Origin: Prescottella agglutinans
Lineage (GTDB): Bacteria > Actinomycetota > Actinomycetes > Mycobacteriales > Mycobacteriaceae
Direction: 5' to 3'
Assembly (NCBI RefSeq): GCF_004011865.1
Contig: NZ_RKLP01000016.1
Coordinates: 1 to 64,000 of the forward strand
Length of the DNA: 64,000 bases
The notes beneath the pieces were generated by a model. It was not told the origin of the DNA and made no database searches. It saw nothing but the letters and a program-made list of their open reading frames with translations. This document shows positions 17,612 to 28,424 of this stretch, piece after piece. A program made the translations under genes and the position numbers. Position 1 is the first letter of the stretch, and each line of letters begins with the position of its first letter.

Positions 17612-19156
17612 TCAGAACGGGAGCAGATGGTGCTTGCGCGGGTTCTTGAACACCGTCTTGTCGCGGAGCATCGTGAGCGCCTTGCGGATCTCGAGGCGGG
17701 TGGTCGACGGCTCGATGACGGCGTCGACGTAGCCGCGCTCGGCCGCGATGTACGGCGTCGCGACATGCTCGTTGTAGAAGTTGATGAGCTGCGCGCGCAC
17801 CGCGGGGGCGTTCTCGCCGGCGGCCTCGAGCTGCTTGCGGCCGATGATGTTGACGGCGCCCTCGGCACCCATCACCGCGATGCGGGCAGTGGGCCACGCG
17901 AAGTTGACGTCGGCGCCGAGCTGCTTGGAGCCCATCACCGCGTAGCCGCCGCCGTACGACTTGCGCACCACGACGGTCACCTTCGGCACGGTCGCCTCGA
18001 CATACGCGAACAGGAAGCGGCCACCGCGCTTGATGACGCCGACCTTCTCCTGATCCACGCCCACGAGGAAGCCGGGGGTGTCGACGACGAACACCAGCGG
18101 GATGTCGTACGCGTTGCAGACCCGCACGAAGTGCGCGGCCTTGTCCGACGCGTCGGCGTCCAGCGCACCCGACAGGTGCATCGGCTGGTTCGCGACCACA
18201 CCGACAGGACGACCGTCGACGCGGGCGTACCCGGTGATGACGTTCTGCGCGGCCTCGGCGCGGACCTCGAGGAACTCGCCGTCGTCGAAGATCTTGAGGA
18301 GGATGTCGTGCATGTCGTAGCCGGCGTTGTCTGCGTCGGGCATGAACGAGTCGAGCGACAGATCGTCCTCGGTGATCTCCGGCTCGAGACCCGGGTTGAT
18401 GATCGGCGGCTGCTCGGTGCAGCTCGACGGCATGTAGCTCAGGTACTGGCGCGCGTACTCGAACGCCGCCTTCTCGTCGGCCGCGACGTGGTGCACGTTG
18501 CCGTACCGCGCCTGGTTGCGGGCGCCGCCCAGCTCGTCGAGGCTGACGTCCTCGCCGGTCACGGACTTGATGACGTCCGGGCCGGTGACGAACATGTACG
18601 ACTCTTCGGTCGCGATCACGATGTCGGTGTTGATCGGGGCGTAGACCGCACCGCCGGCGCACTTGCCGAGGATGATCGAGATCTGCGGGCACATGCCCGA
18701 CAGCGGCTCCTGGCGGCGGCCCATCTCGGCGTACCACGCGAGCGACGTCACCGCGTCCTGGATGCGGGCGCCCGCGGACTCGTTGATGCCGACGACCGGG
18801 CAACCGATCTTGATGGCGAAGTCCCCGATTGCCGCGACCTTGCGGCCGAAGATCTCGCCGGCAGCACCGCCGAAGACGGTCTGGTCGTGCGCGAACACCG
18901 CGACCGGACGGCCGTCGACCAGTCCGTGTCCGGTGACGACGCCGTCACCGTACGGGTTGGACGGGTCGCCGGGCTGGCGGGCCAGCTGACCCATCTCGAC
19001 GAACGTGCCCGGATCGAGCAGCATGTCGATGCGCTCGCGCGGCGTCGGCAGGCCCTTGTCCTTGCGCCTCTGGATCGCCTTCGGATTACCCGGGGCCTTC
19101 GACAGCTCGAGCTTTTCGTGCAGTTCCGCAAGCTTTTCTGCGGTGGTAGTGCTCAC
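17612..19156 (-). CDS. accD4: Acyl-CoA carboxylase beta subunit AccD4
   Basis: A 514-aa carboxyltransferase subunit. In mycobacteria AccD4 works with AccA3 and AccD5 to carboxylate the long acyl-CoA that becomes the alpha branch of mycolic acids, giving the extender unit for Pks13. It has the full carboxyltransferase fold, including [32 protein letters not shown], and the biotin-side [11 protein letters not shown] and [15 protein letters not shown] blocks. The GTG start (19154-19156) abuts the pks13 stop directly (TGAGTG), so the two are translationally coupled. Its place beside pks13 and fadD32 matches Rv3799c and fixes the assignment. Confidence 0.95.
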   Translation of the reverse strand: MSTTTAEKLAELHEKLELSKAPGNPKAIQRRKDKGLPTPRERIDMLLDPGTFVEMGQLARQPGDPSNPYGDGVVTGHGLVDGRPVAVFAHDQTVFGGAAGEIFGRKVAAIGDFAIKIGCPVVGINESAGARIQDAVTSLAWYAEMGRRQEPLSGMCPQISIILGKCAGGAVYAPINTDIVIATEESYMFVTGPDVIKSVTGEDVSLDELGGARNQARYGNVHHVAADEKAAFEYARQYLSYMPSSCTEQPPIINPGLEPEITEDDLSLDSFMPDADNAGYDMHDILLKIFDDGEFLEVRAEAAQNVITGYARVDGRPVGVVANQPMHLSGALDADASDKAAHFVRVCNAYDIPLVFVVDTPGFLVGVDQEKVGVIKRGGRFLFAYVEATVPKVTVVVRKSYGGGYAVMGSKQLGADVNFAWPTARIAVMGAEGAVNIIGRKQLEAAGENAPAVRAQLINFYNEHVATPYIAAERGYVDAVIEPSTTRLEIRKALTMLRDKTVFKNPRKHHLLPF

Positions 19157-22100
19157 TCAGTTGCTCCGCTTCTCGATCTCGGCCAGCTTGTTCGACAGGT
19201 CCGCGCCCACCTTGGAGATGTATGGCTCGTCGACGATCTGGATGTGGTCGCCACCGATGTAGACGACCTCCAGGTTCTTCGCCACCTCGCCCCAGCCGCC
19301 GTCGGGCTGACGGGTACCGAACGAGGGCTCGAGGTTGATCGCGTCCTCGTGGTAGCTGTCCGCCATGTACAGCACGACATCGCCGTCGTATTGCTGCGGG
19401 TCCGCCGTCTGGATCGCCCGGTTGTCGAGCCACGACGTGCGCTGATGCTCGATGATGCCGCCGGGGATCTTCGCGCCGCTGAGCTTGAGCAGATCCATCA
19501 GGATCGTGATCTGCTCCTCGTCGCTGCCCGCCTCCGCGAGCTTGTCGAACGGCAGGGGCGCGTCCACACCGTACGTCTTCTTCGCGAACTTCGCGTAGCG
19601 CTGCCAGCGGGCCCGGATCTCGTCCGGGGTGTCCTCGATCTTCTCGCCGGCCATGACCGTGTCGATCAGGCCGACGATGCGGACGTCGGCGCCCTGCTCG
19701 CGCAACAGACGGGCCACCGCGTAGGCGAGCACGCCGCCGAGCGACCAGCCGGCCAGCACGTACGGGCCATCGCCCTGGATCTCACGCAGCAGCGGCACGT
19801 ACGCCGCGGCACGCTCGTCGATCGGGCCCTCGACCCGCTCGAGACCGAACATCGGCGTGTGCGCCGGCAGACGCTTGAGCAGCGGCTCGTACGCCACCGT
19901 CGAACCACCCGCCGGATGGAACACGAACACCGGCACCGCATCCGAACCCTCGGCCCGCGGACGCAGCGTCCGGACCAGACCGTCGATCTTCAGCCCGTCC
20001 TCGAGATGCTGACGCACCGTCTCCGCCAGCTGCTCGATCGTCTCCGCGTCGAGCACGTCGTCGACGCTGATCTCGCCGCCCGACCGCTCCGACAGGCGTG
20101 CCGCCAACTTCTCCGCGGACTCGTCGTCGAGGATCGGCAGCGTCCCGAAGATGCCCGGCGCCGACTTGCCCGTCACCACGGCCCACGACGCGAACGTAAG
20201 GCGCTCGGCCGCATCACGCGGCGGCACGTCGACCTCGCCGGACTCGGCCGGGGCCTCGTCCGCCGACTCGACGACCGGAGCAGCGACAGCCTCGACCGTC
20301 TCCCCGGCTTCCTTCTCCGCCTGCTGCTGCGCGGCCATGGCCGCGACTTCCTCGCGGTTCTCCACCGCGTAGCGCAGGTACTTCGCGACGTCGTGCAGGC
20401 TCGCGTCCTTCACCGCCGCCAGCTGCAGCTGCGGGATGTCGAACTCGTACTCGACGCGGTTCTTGATCCGGACCGCCATCAGCGAGTCCAGGCCCAGATC
20501 GATCAGCGGAATCTCGCCCGGCACGTCCTCCGGCGCGTATCCCATCGACTCCGCGACGATGATCCTCAGGCGGTCCTCGAGGGTCTGCGAGCTCTCCGGA
20601 TCCCAGCGGTCACCGAAGCTCTCTGCGGGCTCGTCCGACACCGTGTCCGACACGGTCGGCTTCGCGGCGACGGCCGCGACCACCGGCTCGGGCAGAGCCT
20701 CCCCCGACGACACGACGGCGTCGAGCAGCAGCGTGAACGAGGCACCGGTCTTCCCGTGGACCTGCACGGACGCGCCACCGAGGTGCGGCACCAGCGTCGT
20801 GGTCAGGGTTCCGGTCGCCGGCACGTCACCGTGCGCGACGGCGCCGGTGAGCGCGACGTCCGCGAACAGCTGCGACGCGGCCGCGGTCACAAGCGCGTTC
20901 AGGTCGGTGACGGCGGACGCCTGCACCTCCCACGCGTGGCGGCCGTCCGGCAGCGCGACGTGCGCGCCGGGGACGCGGGTGTTGCCCGACGACGACACCC
21001 GCGCGTCGATCCAGTGCCGCTTGCGCAGGAACGCGGTGCGCGGCAGGTCGGCGTAGGCGCCGGCCGGCAGCAGCGACGACAGGTCGACGGCGTGCCCGTG
21101 GACGTACAGCTGCGCGAGGGCGGTGAGCACGCCGAGCGGCTCGTCCTCCTTGCGCTTGAGCGTCTGGATCAGCTGCGTGTCGGCGACACCGGCGGCCCAC
21201 GCGGTGGCCGCGACGGACATCAGCGTCACCGGGTTGGGCGCGAGCTCGACGAACGTGGTGTGTCCGGCGTCGACGGCGGCCTTGACGGCGTTGGTGAAGT
21301 ACACGCTGTGCCGCAGGCCCTTGGTCCAGTACTCGACCGGGTGGATCGGCGCGTGCCCCGCGGGGTAGAACGCGTCCTGGTCCACCGACGAGTACTGGCC
21401 GATCTTCAGCTTGTGCGGCTCGATGCCGGCCAGCTCGGCCGCCAGCTCGCCGAGCAGCGGATCCACCTGCGACGTGTGGCTGGCGCCCTTGGTCTGCAGG
21501 ACGCGGGCCAGCTTCTCCTCGGCCTCGGCGCGCGCGACGATCGCGTTCACCTCGGGCTCGGGACCACCGATGACGGTGTGGGTGGGGGCCGCGTAGACGC
21601 ACACCTCGAGGTTCGGGAAGTCCGGCAGGACGCTCTCGATCTCGGCGGCGGTGTACTCGACGAGCGCCATCAGGCGGATGTCGTCGCCCTCGAGCAGGCC
21701 CTCGGCCTCGCCCATCAGGCGCGAACGCGAGCAGATGACGCGGACGGCGTCCTCGAGCGACAGGCCACCCGAGACGTACGCGGCAGCCGCCTCACCCATC
21801 GAGTGACCGACCAGCGCGGACGCGTCGGCGCCGTGGTGGCGCAGCGTCTTCGCGAGCGCGACCTGGATCGTGAAGATGCCGACCTGCGACGTCTCGACGT
21901 CGTAGTCGAGCGAGTCGTCGAGGAACTTCTCCTTCATGGAGTAGCCGGCCTCGTCCTCGATCAGCGCGTCGACCTCGTCGACGGCCGCGCGGAACACCGA
22001 GTTCTCGATGTACAGCTGCTTGGCCATCTTGCGGTGCTGCGAGCCGTAGCCCGAGAACACCCACACCGGACCCTTCGCGGCGGGCGCGTCGGCGGTCAGC

Positions 22101-24079
22101 ACACCCGGGGCGGGCTTGCCGGCGGCCACGGCGCGCAGGCCGGTGACGGCCTCGGCGTGGTTCTTCGCGATGACCACGGCACGGGTACGGCCATGGTTGC
22201 GCTTGGCGAGGGTGCGCGCGACGTCGGCGAGCGGCGTGCGGCTGCCCTCCTCGGTCTCGAGCCAGTTGGCCAGGTCCTCGGCGGCGCGGCGACGGCGCGA
22301 CGGCATCGACGCCGACACCGCCAGCAGGACCGCGGTCTCCGCGACCTCGACGGCGTCCGACGCCTCGTCGAGCCCGACCGACTCGGCGGCCTCGGCGAGC
22401 ATCCGCTCCGCCTCGGCCTCGATCGTGGTGTTCTCGTTGTCGAGGTCGACCTGCTCCGTGGCGGCGTCGTCGCCCTTCGCGGGACCCGTGTACTCACGGA
22501 CCACGACGTGCGCGTTGGTGCCGCCGAAGCCGAATCCGGACACGCCCGCGACGGCATTGCCTGTGTAGCGCGGCCACGCCGTCGCCTCCGGGATGACCTG
22601 CAGGTGCGCCTTGTCGAACTGGATGTACGGGTTGGGGCCCGCGTAGTTGAGCGACGCCGGGATGACGTCCTCCTGCATCGCGAGCACGACCTTGATCAGG
22701 CCGGCCGCGCCCGCGGCGGCCTCGAGGTGACCGAAGTTGGTCTTGGCCGAGCCCAGCAGCGCCGGCTTGTCGGCGTCGCGGCCGCGGCCGACGACGCGGC
22801 CGAGGGCGTCCGCCTCGATCGGATCGCCGAGGATCGTGCCGGTGCCGTGCGCCTCGATGTAGTCGACGCCGGACGGGACGATGCCCGCGTCGCGGTAGGC
22901 GTGGCGGAGGCAGTCGGCCTGCGCGTCCGGGTTCGGCGCGAGCAGACCGTTGGAGCGGCCGTCCTGGTTGACGGCGGTACCGGCGATGACCGCGAGGATC
23001 GTGTCGCCGTCCCGCTCGGCGTCCTCGAGCCGCTTGAGGACGACGACGCCGCCGCCCTCGGCGCGGACGATGCCGTTCGCGTCGGACGAGAAGGCCTTGA
23101 TCTTGCCGTCCTCGGTGAGGATGCCGCCCTCGTCGAAGCCGAGCGTCGCGGGCGGGGCGAGCAGCATGTTCACGCCACCGGCGAGCGCGATCTCCGACTC
23201 ACCCGCACGCAGGCTGCGCACCGCCTGGTGCACCGCGACCAGCGACGACGAGCATGCCGTGTCGAGGGCGATCGACGGCCCGCGGAAGTCGTAGAAGTAC
23301 GAGACACGGTTCGCGACGATCGCCGTCGACGTGCCGGTCAGCGCGTACGGGTGCGCCGACGCCGGATCGCTCACCGCGATCAGCTGGTAGTCGTTGGCCG
23401 ACGAGCCGAGGAACACGCCGACCTCGCGGCCCTTGAGCTCGTTCGCCGGGATGTGCGCGTGCTCGAGCGCCTCCCACGTGAGCTCGAGCGCGAGCCGCTG
23501 CTGCGGATCCACGTTCTGGACCTCGAGCGGCGACATCGCGAAGAACTCCGCATCGAAGCCCTGCACGTCGTCCAGGTAGCCGCCCTTGGTGGCGGCCTTC
23601 TCGACGGCCGCCGCCACGTACGGATCGGCGGTGAACTCGGCCCAGCGGTCCTCGGGCAGATCGGTGACCGCGTCGCGGCCCTCGATCAGCAGCTTCCACA
23701 GCTCCTGCGGCGTGTGCCCGGCGCCCGGGAAGCGGGTGGCCAGACCCACGATCGCGATGTCGTGGGACTGCCCGGCCGGGACGCCGCCGCGGTAGTACGC
23801 GCCGTCCACGCCGTCGTCCGGCGCGTCCGGCTCGCCCTCGATGATGCGAGTGGCCAACGAGGCGATGGTCGGATTCTGGTACACGATGGTGGCCGAGAGC
23901 GTGACGCCCACGAGATCCTCGATCTCACCGGACAGCGCGACGGCGTCGCGGGAGGAAAGCCCGAACTCCTCCATCGGCCGGTCGTCGGAGATCGCCGAGG
24001 CCGGTTGCCCGGTGGCCTCCGCGATCCAGTTGCGCAGCCATTCGCGCAGCTGCGCGACCGTCATCTCGTGTTCAGCCAT
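19157..24079 (-). CDS. pks13: Polyketide synthase Pks13, mycolic acid condensase
   Basis: A 1640-aa type I polyketide synthase that performs the final Claisen-type condensation of two fatty acyl chains into the mycolate beta-keto ester. Domains in order: N-terminal ACP (GLSSRDA, Ser about 43); ketosynthase with Cys276 (DTACSSS) and the EAHGTGT and NFGHLE histidine motifs; acyltransferase with Ser760 (GHSMGE); C-terminal ACP with Ser1199 (GLDSLMAV); thioesterase with Ser1446 (GWSLGG), which transfers the product to trehalose. There are no reductive domains, as expected for Pks13. I chose ATG 24077-24079 (MAEHEMTV); a TTG 15 nt further upstream is an alternative. It lies 31 nt downstream of fadD32, which loads the N-terminal ACP. 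Confidence 0.97.
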   Translation of the reverse strand: MAEHEMTVAQLREWLRNWIAEATGQPASAISDDRPMEEFGLSSRDAVALSGEIEDLVGVTLSATIVYQNPTIASLATRIIEGEPDAPDDGVDGAYYRGGVPAGQSHDIAIVGLATRFPGAGHTPQELWKLLIEGRDAVTDLPEDRWAEFTADPYVAAAVEKAATKGGYLDDVQGFDAEFFAMSPLEVQNVDPQQRLALELTWEALEHAHIPANELKGREVGVFLGSSANDYQLIAVSDPASAHPYALTGTSTAIVANRVSYFYDFRGPSIALDTACSSSLVAVHQAVRSLRAGESEIALAGGVNMLLAPPATLGFDEGGILTEDGKIKAFSSDANGIVRAEGGGVVVLKRLEDAERDGDTILAVIAGTAVNQDGRSNGLLAPNPDAQADCLRHAYRDAGIVPSGVDYIEAHGTGTILGDPIEADALGRVVGRGRDADKPALLGSAKTNFGHLEAAAGAAGLIKVVLAMQEDVIPASLNYAGPNPYIQFDKAHLQVIPEATAWPRYTGNAVAGVSGFGFGGTNAHVVVREYTGPAKGDDAATEQVDLDNENTTIEAEAERMLAEAAESVGLDEASDAVEVAETAVLLAVSASMPSRRRRAAEDLANWLETEEGSRTPLADVARTLAKRNHGRTRAVVIAKNHAEAVTGLRAVAAGKPAPGVLTADAPAAKGPVWVFSGYGSQHRKMAKQLYIENSVFRAAVDEVDALIEDEAGYSMKEKFLDDSLDYDVETSQVGIFTIQVALAKTLRHHGADASALVGHSMGEAAAAYVSGGLSLEDAVRVICSRSRLMGEAEGLLEGDDIRLMALVEYTAAEIESVLPDFPNLEVCVYAAPTHTVIGGPEPEVNAIVARAEAEEKLARVLQTKGASHTSQVDPLLGELAAELAGIEPHKLKIGQYSSVDQDAFYPAGHAPIHPVEYWTKGLRHSVYFTNAVKAAVDAGHTTFVELAPNPVTLMSVAATAWAAGVADTQLIQTLKRKEDEPLGVLTALAQLYVHGHAVDLSSLLPAGAYADLPRTAFLRKRHWIDARVSSSGNTRVPGAHVALPDGRHAWEVQASAVTDLNALVTAAASQLFADVALTGAVAHGDVPATGTLTTTLVPHLGGASVQVHGKTGASFTLLLDAVVSSGEALPEPVVAAVAAKPTVSDTVSDEPAESFGDRWDPESSQTLEDRLRIIVAESMGYAPEDVPGEIPLIDLGLDSLMAVRIKNRVEYEFDIPQLQLAAVKDASLHDVAKYLRYAVENREEVAAMAAQQQAEKEAGETVEAVAAPVVESADEAPAESGEVDVPPRDAAERLTFASWAVVTGKSAPGIFGTLPILDDESAEKLAARLSERSGGEISVDDVLDAETIEQLAETVRQHLEDGLKIDGLVRTLRPRAEGSDAVPVFVFHPAGGSTVAYEPLLKRLPAHTPMFGLERVEGPIDERAAAYVPLLREIQGDGPYVLAGWSLGGVLAYAVARLLREQGADVRIVGLIDTVMAGEKIEDTPDEIRARWQRYAKFAKKTYGVDAPLPFDKLAEAGSDEEQITILMDLLKLSGAKIPGGIIEHQRTSWLDNRAIQTADPQQYDGDVVLYMADSYHEDAINLEPSFGTRQPDGGWGEVAKNLEVVYIGGDHIQIVDEPYISKVGADLSNKLAEIEKRSN

Positions 24080-24110
24080 CAAATCACCAAGCAATCGGTC
24101 AGGTTAAGGA

Positions 24111-26006
24111 CTAGTCGGAAACGCTGTCGGGGAATGCCATCTGGACGTGACCGCCACGCAGGGTCCCCTCGACGTACGCCGCCTTGCAGGCTCGGCGCGC
24201 CAGCTTTCCGCTGGACGTACGCGGAATCGAGCCCGCCGGGACCAACAGCACGTCCCGTGCGGTGACTCCGTGACGCGACGAGATCGCGCCACGGACGGTG
24301 TCCGCGATGGGCTGCGGATCGGCCTTGCCGGCGCCCGGAGCACGCTCCGCGACGACCACCAACTGCTCGGAGGCGTCGTCCTGGTCGAAGACCAGTCCCG
24401 AGTGCGAGTTCTCGAACACCTGCGGCGGCAGCTGATTGGCCGGCACCGCGAACGCGGCGACGAAGCCGGGGCGCAGCGCCGGGCTGGCCTCCTGCGCCGA
24501 GTACTCGAGGTCCTGCGGGTAGTGGTTGCGACCGTCGACGATCACCAGGTCCTTGACGCGGCCGGTGATGTACAGCTCGCCCTCGACGTAGACGCCGTAG
24601 TCGCCGGTGCGCAGCCAGTTGGCGTCGTCGGGAGCGCCGTCGGCGTGCGAGTTCTCCGGCAGCCGCTCGAGAAGCTTGTTGTGGAAGGTCTCCGCGGTCT
24701 CCTGCTCACGACCCCAGTAGCCCTGACCGATGTTGTCGCCGTGCAGCCAGATCTCGCCGACGTACCCCTCGGGGCGCTCCGACGCGGTGTCGGGGTCGAC
24801 GATCGTGGCCCACTGGCTGCGCGAGACCTCGCCGCAGGCGACCTGCGCGACCGCACCGGGCGCGTCCTGGTCGACCTGGACCATGCGGCCGGCGTTCAGC
24901 TCGTCGCGATCGACGTAGATGACCTTGGCTTCCTCGGCCGGATGCGTCGTCGACACGAACAGCGTGGCCTCGGCCATGCCGTACGACGGCTTGATCGCGG
25001 TCTTGGGCAGCCCGTAAGGCGCGAACGCCTCGTTGAACTTGCGCATCGACGACACGGTCACCGGCTCACTGCCGTTGATCAGGCCGATGACGTTGCTCAG
25101 ATCGAGGTGCTCGCCCTCCTTCGGCAGACCCCGGACGGCGGCGTGCTCGAACGCGAAGTTCGGCGCCGCCGCGTAGGTGCCGGCGCCGTCGGCGACCGCG
25201 GCGAGTTCCTTGATCCAGCGGTACGGGCGCTGGACGAACGCACGGGGGCTCATGATCGTGATGTACTGGCCGCCCAGCGCGGGCAGGATCACCGTCAGCA
25301 GGCCCATGTCGTGGTACAGCGGCAGCCAGGTGACACCGCGCGAGTGCTCGCTCAGGCCGATGGAGTCGACCATCTGCAGCACGTTGGTGGCGACACCGCG
25401 GTGCGTGATCTCGACGCCCGCGGGGGTGCGGGTGGAGCCGGACGTGTACTGCAGGTACGCGATGTCGTCGAGACCGACCTCGGGACGGACCCAGCTCTCA
25501 CCGACGCTGTCCGGGATGGCGTCCACGGCGATGATCCGGGGGCGCTTCGCGGCGGGCAGCGAACGGAAGAACTGCCGAACACCGGCGGCGGACGACGTCG
25601 CGGTCAGGATCGCGGCCGGCTCGCAGTCGCCGAGCACCGCGTGCAGGCGGTCGGTGTGACCGGGCTCGTCCGGATCGAACAGCGGGACGGCGATGCGTCC
25701 GGCGTGGATGGCCGCGAAGAAGGACGTGACGTAGTCCAGGCCCTGCGGCGCGAGGATCGCGACGCGGTCGCCGGGCTGGGTCACCTGCTGCAGGCGCGCC
25801 GCGACGGCACGGAGGCGCAGACCGAACTGACCCCACGTCAGCTCGTGCGCCTCACCGTCCCGCTCACGCGAGTAGTCGACGTAGCGGTACACCAACTCGC
25901 CTGCGTTGTTGCGCGTGTGGTCGTCGACATAGTCGACCAACGTGTGACCCGGCGTGAGCCGAATCTGGCCCTGTTCGTCGAGGTAGTCGTCGAACATTGC
26001 GTTCAT
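24111..26006 (-). CDS. fadD32: Long-chain fatty-acyl-AMP ligase FadD32
   Basis: A 631-aa acyl-AMP ligase that activates the meromycolic acid and transfers it to the N-terminal ACP of Pks13. The adenylation P-loop [16 protein letters not shown] lies near residue 180. [14 protein letters not shown] segment and the TGDYGVY and [10 protein letters not shown] motifs follow, and the C-terminus carries [13 protein letters not shown]. The start ATG 26004-26006 ([10 protein letters not shown]) has a strong AGGAGAAGG site; the frame upstream of it is not needed. The length matches mycobacterial FadD32 (about 637). It is the first gene of fadD32-pks13-accD4, and a 9-bp inverted repeat lies about 130 nt upstream. 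Confidence 0.96.
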   Translation of the reverse strand: MNAMFDDYLDEQGQIRLTPGHTLVDYVDDHTRNNAGELVYRYVDYSRERDGEAHELTWGQFGLRLRAVAARLQQVTQPGDRVAILAPQGLDYVTSFFAAIHAGRIAVPLFDPDEPGHTDRLHAVLGDCEPAAILTATSSAAGVRQFFRSLPAAKRPRIIAVDAIPDSVGESWVRPEVGLDDIAYLQYTSGSTRTPAGVEITHRGVATNVLQMVDSIGLSEHSRGVTWLPLYHDMGLLTVILPALGGQYITIMSPRAFVQRPYRWIKELAAVADGAGTYAAAPNFAFEHAAVRGLPKEGEHLDLSNVIGLINGSEPVTVSSMRKFNEAFAPYGLPKTAIKPSYGMAEATLFVSTTHPAEEAKVIYVDRDELNAGRMVQVDQDAPGAVAQVACGEVSRSQWATIVDPDTASERPEGYVGEIWLHGDNIGQGYWGREQETAETFHNKLLERLPENSHADGAPDDANWLRTGDYGVYVEGELYITGRVKDLVIVDGRNHYPQDLEYSAQEASPALRPGFVAAFAVPANQLPPQVFENSHSGLVFDQDDASEQLVVVAERAPGAGKADPQPIADTVRGAISSRHGVTARDVLLVPAGSIPRTSSGKLARRACKAAYVEGTLRGGHVQMAFPDSVSD

Positions 26007-26133
26007 TCCTTCTCCTGTCGAAGCGATCACACAACCATCAACGGACATGGTTGCGCCCCAGACTTCCTTCGCCGCGCGGATTCATTTGCATTGTCACTAC
26101 TTCGTCGGTTCTGCCTGCTGGTTCTCACTGGTC

Positions 26134-26160
26134 GTCGCTACATTCCCTAGTTGTAGCGAC
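26134..26160. promoter_or_regulatory. Perfect inverted repeat upstream of fadD32
   Basis: GTCGCTACA (26134-26142) and TGTAGCGAC (26152-26160) form perfect 9-nt arms around a 9-bp spacer, centred about 140 nt upstream of the fadD32 start. The size and symmetry fit the operator of a dimeric repressor such as a TetR or GntR protein. It lies in the 238-bp gap (26007-26244), which holds no gene that I can see. Confidence 0.5.
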
Positions 26161-26244
26161 TTGCAACCATCTGGACGCAGACGACACACCTACGAGTCAG
26201 TCCATCGGCTCGAAACCAGCAACATGTTACAGATGTGCATCGGC

Positions 26245-27258
26245 TCACTCGCCTCGGAGCAACGGGATCACCGGAGCGAAAGCTTCCAGCTGAGTCGGGA
26301 ATACGCCCACATATGACATCGACGTCTTCTCCCGTACGTTACGGATCTGGTCGGCGATCTCCTGGTAGGTGCCGATTGCGAGGTACGGCGAGTTCAAGAT
26401 CTCCTCGACCGACAATGTGACGTCCGCCTCGATGTTCGGCGGGAAGCCCTGGTCGATCGCGGCCAGGGCCATCTCGGCGGCCTGCTCGCGATCGTCGGTC
26501 ACCATGATCGCCGTGATGGTCCAGTTGAGCTCGATGTCGTCGAAGCGATCGCCTGCGGCCTCGCGGATCCGCTCGACGCGCGCGATCGTCTGCTCCATCG
26601 TGATGCCCGACAGCAGCAGACGCCCGTCGGAGCTGGTCGGGGTCGCCACCGAGATGATGTCGGCGTACTTGGCCGCCAGCGCGAGCATCTTCGGGCCGCC
26701 GCCGCCGACCGCGATCGGCGGACGCGGGCCCTGCCGCGGGCGGGGGCTGCCCTTGAGGCCGCTGATCTTGTAGAACTCGCCCTCGAAGTTGCACTCCTGG
26801 CCACGCAGCAGCGTGTCCAGGATCTGCAGCGACTCCTCGAGTTTCGCAATCCGGACACCGGGGCGCTCGTACTCGATGCCGCCCTTGTCGAACTCTTCCT
26901 TCATCCAGCCTGCGCCGATGCCCAGTTCGAGTCGGCCGCCCGACAGGACGTCGATGGTCGCGGCGTCCTTCGCGAGGACCGCCGGATGCCGGAATCCGTT
27001 CGCGAGTACGGCCGTGCCCAGCCGGATCTTGTCGGTCGCGATCGCGAGGGCGCCGAGCGCCGCGATCGGTCCGACCTGGTTGCCCAGGTGATCGGGGATC
27101 ATGAAGCTGTCGTAGCCGAGTTCCTCGGCCTTCTGCGCGAGCTTGACGAATCGACGGGCACCGCCCTCCTCGGCGTTGCCCTCGCCACCGGCCGCGAACC
27201 GGAACTTACGCGGCGCCTGGACGCCAGAGCTGACGCCCGAGCCGTCGGTGGAACTCAT
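26245..27258 (-). CDS. LLM-class F420-dependent oxidoreductase
   Basis: A 337-aa luciferase-like monooxygenase family protein, predicted to use coenzyme F420 (or flavin). Family features include KAEELGYDSFMIPDHLGNQVGPIAALGALA, RLGTAVLANGFRHPAVLAKDAATIDVLSGGRLELGIGAGW and the C-terminal IGTYQEIADQIRNVREK, each seen across its usual stretch. It resembles the MSMEG_2516-type subgroup. The substrate is unknown. The start ATG 27256-27258 follows a purine-rich site. It lies between the cutinase-like gene and fadD32, where the mycobacterial locus has nothing, so it is an insertion into the conserved mycolate block; a function in lipid synthesis is not shown. Confidence 0.88.
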   Translation of the reverse strand: MSSTDGSGVSSGVQAPRKFRFAAGGEGNAEEGGARRFVKLAQKAEELGYDSFMIPDHLGNQVGPIAALGALAIATDKIRLGTAVLANGFRHPAVLAKDAATIDVLSGGRLELGIGAGWMKEEFDKGGIEYERPGVRIAKLEESLQILDTLLRGQECNFEGEFYKISGLKGSPRPRQGPRPPIAVGGGGPKMLALAAKYADIISVATPTSSDGRLLLSGITMEQTIARVERIREAAGDRFDDIELNWTITAIMVTDDREQAAEMALAAIDQGFPPNIEADVTLSVEEILNSPYLAIGTYQEIADQIRNVREKTSMSYVGVFPTQLEAFAPVIPLLRGE

Positions 27259-27338
27259 CAAAGCCTTCTTCCTCGTTCACGCATGCAGGCAGGGCGGCAC
27301 CCCACGGGCACCAACCCATCAGCATAGGGACCCACCCC

Positions 27339-27360
27339 CGCGACCCGTGCTCGGGTCGCG
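27339..27360 (-). terminator. Hairpin downstream of the cutinase-like gene
   Basis: A 9-bp GC-rich stem, CGCGACCCG (27339-27347) and CGGGTCGCG (27352-27360), with a 4-nt loop. It lies 66 nt past the stop of the cutinase-like gene and may end its transcript. Confidence 0.45.
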
Positions 27361-27425
27361 AGGACGGACACTACCGCCCGCAGACGAGTCGGGTAGGCGC
27401 TTCGCGCAGACTCGGGCGAGACTCG

Positions 27426-28418
27426 CTACTCGTGCGCCGGCGACGGGGCGGATTCGACCTTCTCCGTGGCCCAGTTCGTGATCCACTGGGTGGCGGTGGT
27501 CCCGTTTCCGTCGACGACGAACGAGTTGTATTGCGCGTGAACCGGATTGTTGTAGTACTCGGTGAGCCGGGACGCGCTGCTGAGCCAGTTTCCGACCTTG
27601 AGCGCGTCCGCGGGGGCGTCACAGATGCCGTCCGTGGGGGCACAGATCTGGACCGCCCGGTCGGCGAGGGCCCCGAATCCGCCGGGGCGTGCGCCGGTCA
27701 TGGTGATGCCGGGAATCTTCAGTCCGGAGAGGGACAGCTCGGCGCCGACTCCGCCGACCGACGGGCCGACGGTCGGCGCTGCCGCCGGATCCCGTCGGCC
27801 GTCGGCGATCAGACCCACACCCAACACCAGATCGGGTGACACCGGGCCGTCCCCGGCCCCGATGCGCGCCGCGACGTCGCCCGCGATCACCGCGCCCTGC
27901 GAGAACCCGGTGAGCAGGTACGTCGTCAGCGGGCACTCGGCGTGCCGACGCTCGATGACGTCGATCGTCGCCGCGGTCCCGGCGGCACGGGAGTTGTTGT
28001 ACGACTCCTGCCCGTCCGGCGGAAGCGCGATCGGGTTGGAGAACTGCGCGACGTACGGGACCGTGTAGACGTCGGCCCGTTCGGGCGAGAACGTCTGCTG
28101 CAGCGGCCGTGTGACATTGAGCATGAGCGCGGCGGGATTCGCCGTCGGGTTGTACGGGTCGTCGGCGGCACTGGACTCCCACGTCCCGGGTATCGAGATG
28201 ACCTGGACGTCCGGGCAATCGGCCGCCTGCGCACTCGGCGGCGTAGGTCCGGGAGGCGTCGGGGGCGCAGGCTCGGGCACGCGCCCCGCCAGCACGTACC
28301 AGATCGCCAGCAGGACCAGGAGCAGCACCAGGACCGCCGCCACGACAGCGACGATCCCGAAGCGACTACGCCCCCGGTTGTTTCCGGACTTCCGCGTTCC
28401 GCGGCTGCTCACACTCAT
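27426..28418 (-). CDS. culp6: Cutinase-like hydrolase (Culp6/Rv3802c homologue)
   Basis: A 330-aa membrane-tethered alpha/beta hydrolase. It has a short basic N-terminus, one membrane segment (about 21-44), a proline-rich linker and a cutinase domain from about residue 65. The nucleophile Ser173 lies in GFSQGAV; the acid is in the CAPTDGICDAP region, and the histidine in NNPVHAQYN. Rv3802c is an essential phospholipase and thioesterase linked to mycolic acid metabolism and sits in the same place beside fadD32 and fbp genes. This synteny and the TM-linker-cutinase layout support the assignment. The DUF732 lipoprotein gene lies 6 nt upstream of its start, so the two are co-transcribed. Confidence 0.9.
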   Translation of the reverse strand: MSVSSRGTRKSGNNRGRSRFGIVAVVAAVLVLLLVLLAIWYVLAGRVPEPAPPTPPGPTPPSAQAADCPDVQVISIPGTWESSAADDPYNPTANPAALMLNVTRPLQQTFSPERADVYTVPYVAQFSNPIALPPDGQESYNNSRAAGTAATIDVIERRHAECPLTTYLLTGFSQGAVIAGDVAARIGAGDGPVSPDLVLGVGLIADGRRDPAAAPTVGPSVGGVGAELSLSGLKIPGITMTGARPGGFGALADRAVQICAPTDGICDAPADALKVGNWLSSASRLTEYYNNPVHAQYNSFVVDGNGTTATQWITNWATEKVESAPSPAHE

Positions 28419-28424
28419 CCGCCG

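Noticed and set aside
17582-24265. A very long plus-strand open frame opposite accD4 and pks13
   Set aside because: It is arginine- and valine-rich without domains and is the antisense shadow of GC-rich coding DNA. The minus-strand genes have clear catalytic motifs.
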